From an uncultured Methylomonas sp. (lineage in GTDB: Bacteria > Pseudomonadota > Gammaproteobacteria > Methylococcales > Methylomonadaceae), in assembly GCA_936941155.1 (NCBI GenBank), contig CAKZJE010000107.1:1-64000 (forward strand): a DNA stretch of 64,000 bases, in the 5' to 3' direction. Within the stretch, counting starts at the first letter, position 1; each line of letters opens with the position of its first letter. The translations under genes and the position numbers were made by a program. Under the pieces are notes generated by a model that searched no databases, was not told the DNA's origin, and saw only the letters and a program-made list of their open reading frames with translations. Positions 60,270 to 64,000 of the stretch are shown here, in pieces.

Positions 60270-61085
60270 ATGTCAGAAAAAGAAATTAGTTTAATTCTTC
60301 GTATAGAAGGTGGAACAGCCAATGAGGGATTACTCGATATTTATGACGCAGCAAAGACTATTTTTGGACTTGCACGTTCCCTTAACCTGGTTACCCACTC
60401 ATTTGCGAACGACGAAGAAGTACGAAAAAGAAACCAAAGTGCTGATGGGGCAAATGCTTTTATTCACTCTTCAAAAAAAGGCTGTTTTGAAGAGCAGGTG
60501 GATATTCATTTTGATGCAAAAGTAGTTGATAAAATTGGAAAGTCTGTTATTGCAAACGTATTTTGGGACTATACAGCTTGGGCTTGGTCGTATGCTATCG
60601 GCAATCAATATGACCCAACAACACCGCAAGTTAAAAAAATAGCTAAAGCGAATGAGTTTTTTATTTATGACATTGCAAATGCGTTAGAGACCCCAATGGC
60701 AGAGTTACATAAATCTATTGTTCGAGATAAAAATGTAACTATCTTCCTACATAGACCTAGAATTGGAGATATTGTCACGCTCAATTCTGAGTCTCTTGAT
60801 TATGTAACAACTCGTGAGGAACAAATAGAAACTGAGTACATCGTAGGGAATGTAACAAGGTTTAATGTGCTTAGTGATTTTGGACGCTTATTTTCTGATG
60901 AAGAGAATCAGGTAATGTCTTTTCAATTGAAAGATGATGACCCTAGAATTCGTGGTTTGGCTGTTAAATCAATGCAGGAGCATACAAAAGGTGAATCAGG
61001 AAAACTACATTTCAAAGTGTCGAAAATAGTAAACGCACGAGGATATGTTAAAAGATACATTGTTTATGACATTCTTGAGATGTAG
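60270..61085 (+). CDS. Hypothetical protein, first gene of a two-gene unit
   Basis: A 271-aa soluble protein with no signal peptide or membrane segment. It starts 'EKEISLILRIEGGTANEGLL' and has 'DIYDAAKTIFGLARSLNLVT' and 'GANAFIHSSKKGCFEEQVDI', a middle helix region, and a C-terminal beta part ('KLHFKVSKIVNARGYVKRYI'). The pattern resembles DUF7946-like proteins, which I recall from genomes with similar membrane partners; I am not certain. The next gene starts 5 bases after its stop and encodes a membrane protein, so the two are one operon. The context (AT-rich, after metG, before Uma2) suggests an accessory, possibly defence-type pair. Confidence 0.6.
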   Translation: MSEKEISLILRIEGGTANEGLLDIYDAAKTIFGLARSLNLVTHSFANDEEVRKRNQSADGANAFIHSSKKGCFEEQVDIHFDAKVVDKIGKSVIANVFWDYTAWAWSYAIGNQYDPTTPQVKKIAKANEFFIYDIANALETPMAELHKSIVRDKNVTIFLHRPRIGDIVTLNSESLDYVTTREEQIETEYIVGNVTRFNVLSDFGRLFSDEENQVMSFQLKDDDPRIRGLAVKSMQEHTKGESGKLHFKVSKIVNARGYVKRYIVYDILEM

Positions 61086-61090
61086 TCACA

Positions 61091-61663
61091 ATGCAAAGTT
61101 TTCGGCGATACTGCGACCCATTTACAAATCATCATTGCATGACAATGCAGGAATGGGGTGTTTATTGGCAGGCAATAGGTGTCTTAGCAACAGTATTCTT
61201 CGGGCTATTTGGGTTGTATAAAATATTTCAAGAGTTGCGCCGTCTAAATGAACAACGAGATAAAGATCGCACAGATAAGGAAACATCTGCAAAACTTAAA
61301 CGAACAGAGTTTTTTCTGAACCAACATAGAAGATTATTTGATAACTCAGAGCTTTATGAAGTGCTTTGCTTAATTGATAGTGATGATGCAAAACTTGCAA
61401 TGCAAGAAATGTGGGATAAAAAAAGAAAGTTTCTTACATTTTTTGAAGAAATAGCTCTTCTTGTAAAGTCTGAACAGATAAATAAAGAGGTAGCATTTTA
61501 TATGTTTGGTTATTACGCAAGATGCGCTAAACATGGTAAAAACTTTAATGAAGGAATTAATCTATCAGAGGAGTATTGGTGGCTTTTTTATGAATTTGTA
61601 AAAGAATCTGAAGAATATTTTGAAAAACATAAAGATAATCCTCCACAATCAATGTCATTATGA
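61091..61663 (+). CDS. Small membrane-anchored hypothetical protein
   Basis: A 190-aa protein with one N-terminal membrane helix ('YWQAIGVLATVFFGLFGLYK', residues about 27-46) and a cytoplasmic helical domain rich in charged residues ('ELRRLNEQRDKDRTDKETSA', 'EYWWLFYEFVKESEEYFEKH'), resembling the DUF4760-like group. Starts at 61091, or at 61139 or 61145 just before the helix. It is the second gene of the unit with 60270-61085. A single-helix anchor with a cytoplasmic effector-like domain beside a soluble partner is a common pattern in anti-phage pairs, but the function is not established. Confidence 0.6.
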   Translation: MQSFRRYCDPFTNHHCMTMQEWGVYWQAIGVLATVFFGLFGLYKIFQELRRLNEQRDKDRTDKETSAKLKRTEFFLNQHRRLFDNSELYEVLCLIDSDDAKLAMQEMWDKKRKFLTFFEEIALLVKSEQINKEVAFYMFGYYARCAKHGKNFNEGINLSEEYWWLFYEFVKESEEYFEKHKDNPPQSMSL

Positions 61664-61760
61664 TTTATTACAAATACGTTCACTTGCCGATTACTTCTTA
61701 AGAAAACAAAAATGTACGCTGAAAATACTACCTCCTAAAACATAAACTGAGGTCATCACC

Positions 61761-62246
61761 ATGAACTGGCAAGAAATCTGTAACAACCCCGCCTTTAACG
61801 ATTTACCGTTTAAATTTGAAACCAACGAATGGGGAAAAATTGAAATGTGTCCGGCAAGCAATGAACACAGTCTTTATCAAATGTTAATTATTGAATGGCT
61901 AATTCGATTAACCCAAACAGGCAAACCTTTACCCGAATGCAGCATTCAAACCAGCAAAGGCGTAAAAGTGGCAGACGTGGCGTGGGCAAGTTTCGATTTT
62001 TTTAAACGCAATAAACGTAGCAATCCGTATTTAGAATCACCAGAAGTAGTGATTGAAATTGTTTCACCGTCGAATACCCGCGCTGAAATGGATTTAAAAA
62101 AACAGCTTTATTTTGAGAAAGGCGCACAAGAATTTTGGTTATGCGATAAAGATGGCGCGATATTATTTTTTAATCCGCAACAACAACTCGCAAAAAGTGG
62201 CATTATTTTGGACTTTCCACCGCAAATTGCCATTGATTTTGCTTAA
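61761..62246 (+). CDS. Uma2-family PD-(D/E)XK endonuclease-like protein
   Basis: The 161-aa protein matches the Uma2 (DUF820) family common in repeat-rich and cyanobacterial genomes. The core is 'VKVADVAWASFDFF' (Asp), 'PEVVIEIVSPSNTRAEMDLK' (E, then Lys further on) and 'YFEKGAQEFWLCDKDG'. It may be a restriction-like nuclease, but most members are uncharacterised. Confidence 0.88.
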   Translation: MNWQEICNNPAFNDLPFKFETNEWGKIEMCPASNEHSLYQMLIIEWLIRLTQTGKPLPECSIQTSKGVKVADVAWASFDFFKRNKRSNPYLESPEVVIEIVSPSNTRAEMDLKKQLYFEKGAQEFWLCDKDGAILFFNPQQQLAKSGIILDFPPQIAIDFA

Positions 62247-62419
62247 TTTATAGATTAACCGCAAAATGAAAAGTGAGTATTCATACTCTAGGTCGATTAG
62301 TTGACAGTTTCCTTTCACAACATTACAGGAACGGTTAAACTACTTTGCACCTTTTTGGTGAATTTTTATGTTTTTTTTGCACAAGTTATGAGCATTTTTA
62401 ATTTCCAATTAACCATTTT

Positions 62420-62809
62420 ATGAAATCTATTTTATCCACTTTAACGTTAGTCACAGGAATATTACTCATAGCAGGATGCGCAACCACATCCCCGCGTGAT
62501 ACATCGCTCTGGGCATCTTTAGCGATTGACCGCAATCAAGGTCGTGCTTATGGCGTATCGTATGATTATCCTAGCGCACAAGAAGCGGACGCACGGGCAA
62601 TTAAAGAATGTGGTGTAGGTTGTCATGTAGTTAAAAACTTTACCGCAGGTTGCGGAGCTTATGCAGCCGATCAAGCTCGCAATGGCAAGGCATCAGGTTG
62701 GGGAACTGCATCAACAGAAGCGGAAGCTAAAAGCATTGCTTTAAACTATTGCCGCCAATACGGTGGTACTAACTGCATCATTCGAGTGTGGAGTTGCAAC
62801 TCTCACTAA
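62420..62809 (+). CDS. DUF4189-type lipoprotein
   Basis: The 129-aa protein has a lipoprotein signal ('MKSILSTLTLVTGILLIAGC', lipobox LIAGC) and a DUF4189 domain: 'WASLAIDRNQGRAYGVSYDY', 'AIKECGVGCHVVKNFTAGCG' and 'ALNYCRQYGGTNCIIRVW', with six Cys likely in disulfides. Function is unknown in the family. Probably periplasmic and membrane-anchored. Confidence 0.88.
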   Translation: MKSILSTLTLVTGILLIAGCATTSPRDTSLWASLAIDRNQGRAYGVSYDYPSAQEADARAIKECGVGCHVVKNFTAGCGAYAADQARNGKASGWGTASTEAEAKSIALNYCRQYGGTNCIIRVWSCNSH

Positions 62810-62850
62810 TTTGCAAATAACTCCCCTTATTAATCTGAATATTAATTATT

Positions 62851-63138
62851 ATGAACCAATGCCCTGAATGCGGTCAAAAACGCCAAGCCGATGAATATAG
62901 ATGCCTTAATTGCGGTTGTTTTTATTCTCAATTAGATGAAATTCTTGCCGCAGAAGAAGCCGAACAATACAGAACTTCAATTAAAGGTCGTTTAAATGCC
63001 ATAAGAACCGCAGACCACCCTAAACAAGCATTATTCGACGAACTCAGCAGCATCAAAAAAAATACATCAGGTAAAACTTTTTTTACTTTATGGGTTATTT
63101 TTGCCTTTATTTTCGCACTCATCGTATCTGTTTTATAG
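62851..63138 (+). CDS. Zinc-ribbon membrane protein
   Basis: The 95-aa protein starts with a zinc ribbon, 'CPECGQKRQADEYRCLNCG', has a charged middle part and ends with one membrane segment ('TFFTLWVIFAFIFALIVSVL'). Such proteins are common, of unknown function. It may be co-transcribed with the DUF4189 gene 41 bases upstream. Confidence 0.75.
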   Translation: MNQCPECGQKRQADEYRCLNCGCFYSQLDEILAAEEAEQYRTSIKGRLNAIRTADHPKQALFDELSSIKKNTSGKTFFTLWVIFAFIFALIVSVL

Positions 63139-63463
63139 CTATTAGTCATCAGCAGAAAACGCCGAAAAACACTCCAATGGCACGACTTATGCTTTTAATA
63201 TATAGCAAATGGGTCTTAAAAGTCTCTTTTCACATTGGAGCAACTATAAACGGCAAGTTAATAAAGGTTTTAGGTGCGCAAATAAGTTTTGTCTTTACTA
63301 GTGAGTTTAAAAAATTTGACAACAACATCAATCTTAAACACACTAAACATAGAAATTATTTGTACTTTAAAGAAAATTTAAATCGCATGATAAGTTAATT
63401 TTCTTTTTAAATCTTTAACTTATAAAAGAACGTATTTTTTTATTCATTAACGGGAGTTAATAA
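63139..63463. other. Gap without a clear gene
   Basis: About 325 AT-rich bases between the zinc-ribbon and STAS genes. A frame at 63090-63398 has no recognisable content and overlaps the upstream gene, so it is left out. The promoter for the STAS gene should lie at its end; 'cgggagtt' at 63450-63457 is a good ribosome site for that gene. Confidence 0.5.
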
Positions 63464-63769
63464 ATGGCCGTAGAAACAAGTTTAGACTCTGAAAAGCAGC
63501 TTTTAGAAATTAAAATTTCAGGACGCTTCGATTTTAGTGTTCACCAAGATTTTCGCAAAGCAACACAACAAGCAAGTAGCGGAGTGACAGCTATAACAGT
63601 CGATATGAGCGAAACAGACTACGTCGACAGTTCAGCATTAGGTATGTTATTAGTGCTTCGTGACAAAGTTGGCGAAAACAAAGATGCCATCAGCATTAAA
63701 AATGCAAAACCAGAGGTGCGAAAAATTCTGGATATTGCCAATTTTGATAAATTATTTACTTTAAACTAA
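63464..63769 (+). CDS. STAS-domain anti-sigma-factor antagonist-like protein
   Basis: The 101-aa STAS protein has 'EIKISGRFDFSVHQDFRKAT', 'ITVDMSETDYVDSSALGML' with the phosphorylatable Ser, and 'VRKILDIANFDKLFTL'. It resembles SpoIIAA/RsbV-type antagonists, which are switched by a kinase and a phosphatase. No kinase or phosphatase gene is in the window; the next gene is a lipoprotein. Confidence 0.88.
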   Translation: MAVETSLDSEKQLLEIKISGRFDFSVHQDFRKATQQASSGVTAITVDMSETDYVDSSALGMLLVLRDKVGENKDAISIKNAKPEVRKILDIANFDKLFTLN

Positions 63770-63871
63770 ATTTTATTACTTTTAAATAATCAACGCTTTT
63801 CATTACAGCAAATTTGAAGTTAAGCTTTTTTTAACGTTAGCAGTATATAAAATATAAATGGTGGAAAATAA

Positions 63872-64000
63872 ATGAATAAAATTTTAAGCATCTTCGCAAT
63901 TTCACTACTCGTGGGATGTGCGGCAACCCCTCCTTCCAATAGCCGATCGACCAGCTTGTTTGAAAATGCTTTCTCTCAAAGAAGCGATTCAAACACAGAA
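63872..64000 (+). CDS. Lipoprotein (partial, runs off the window)
   Basis: From the ATG at 63872, the first 43 codons read 'MNKILSIFAISLLVGCAATP' and continue without a stop to the end. 'LLVGC' is a clear lipobox with Cys16. The mature part begins Thr/Pro/Ser-rich. The rest is out of view. It may belong to the same operon as the STAS gene, 102 bases upstream. Confidence 0.75.
   Translation, partial: MNKILSIFAISLLVGCAATPPSNSRSTSLFENAFSQRSDSNTE

Noticed and set aside
63090-63398. 102-aa frame overlapping the zinc-ribbon gene
   Set aside because: No recognisable domain, overlaps a better gene in another frame, poor start context and rich in residues typical of AT-rich noncoding sequence.
1-64000. 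CRISPR array, tRNA or rRNA genes
   Set aside because: No evenly spaced direct repeats with spacers, no cloverleaf-like sequence with a GTTCRANYC loop and no rRNA-like stretch were seen. Absence was judged by eye only.

Overview
The window is an AT-rich stretch of a gammaproteobacterial chromosome. The markers are the gshB-tonB-yqgE-ruvX cluster, RnfD/RnfG, NtrB/NtrC, Fe-SOD, diheme cytochrome c4, PrlC and a soluble FdsGBAD-type formate dehydrogenase. The very high density of palindromic dispersed repeats, together with Rpn, Uma2, HicAB and RelE/HigA families, resembles large repeat-rich genomes of Thiotrichales (Beggiatoa-like) or Methylococcales (methanotrophs). I cannot decide between these from sequence alone.

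Layout. 1-3.6 kb: accessory edge with a decayed IS5-type transposase, a small orphan protein and an 820-aa fused restriction-methylase. 3.6-6.6 kb: a secreted protein, a RelE/HigA-like toxin-antitoxin pair with a good promoter, proA and a small protein. 6.8-14.7 kb: NAD-dependent formate dehydrogenase operon (fdsG-fdsB-[insert]-fdsA-fdhD-fdsD), in which a DnaJ-domain gene, a DUF433 gene and a nuclease-fold gene sit between fdsB and fdsA; a clear terminator closes it. 14.8-17.3 kb: ntrB-ntrC. 17.4-20.7 kb: a two-gene lipoprotein operon and prlC. 20.7-21.6 kb: gene-free, nested inverted repeats. 21.6-28.1 kb: a TerD-VWA protein and two membrane histidine kinases with nearly the same kinase core but different sensor modules. 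28.2-31.5 kb: bioA-rsmE-CPBP protease; rsmE carries an in-frame copy of a palindromic repeat.

31.5-40.7 kb is an accessory region on the minus strand built from two copies of one module: a secreted protein with variable C-terminus, a PD-(D/E)XK-like protein, and an Rpn-family nuclease. One copy has gained a HicBA pair and is joined to an RTX beta-propeller protein; the other has gained an IS200/IS605-like remnant. Identical 78-bp repeats lie at equivalent places in both copies. 40.7-46.7 kb: rnfG-rnfD without the other rnf genes, a hexose-phosphate mutarotase, a SulP-STAS-cNMP transporter and sodB. 46.7-50.2 kb: a possible small RNA, a MacB-type permease and a GspE/PilB ATPase. 50.3-60.2 kb is mostly core: dsbA, cytochrome c4, engB, a cNMP/rhodanese protein, rpmB-rpmG, gshB-tonB-yqgE-ruvX, a cupin and metG. 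60.2-64 kb: an unrecognised two-gene unit (soluble plus membrane protein), a Uma2 nuclease, a DUF4189 lipoprotein, a zinc-ribbon membrane protein, a STAS protein and the start of another lipoprotein.

Best candidates for something undescribed are the two-gene unit at 60270-61663, the duplicated secreted/PD-(D/E)XK/Rpn module at 33.5-40.7 kb, and the palindromic repeat that has entered the rsmE reading frame. No tRNA, rRNA or CRISPR array was seen. Functions come from motif recognition by eye, not from database searches.
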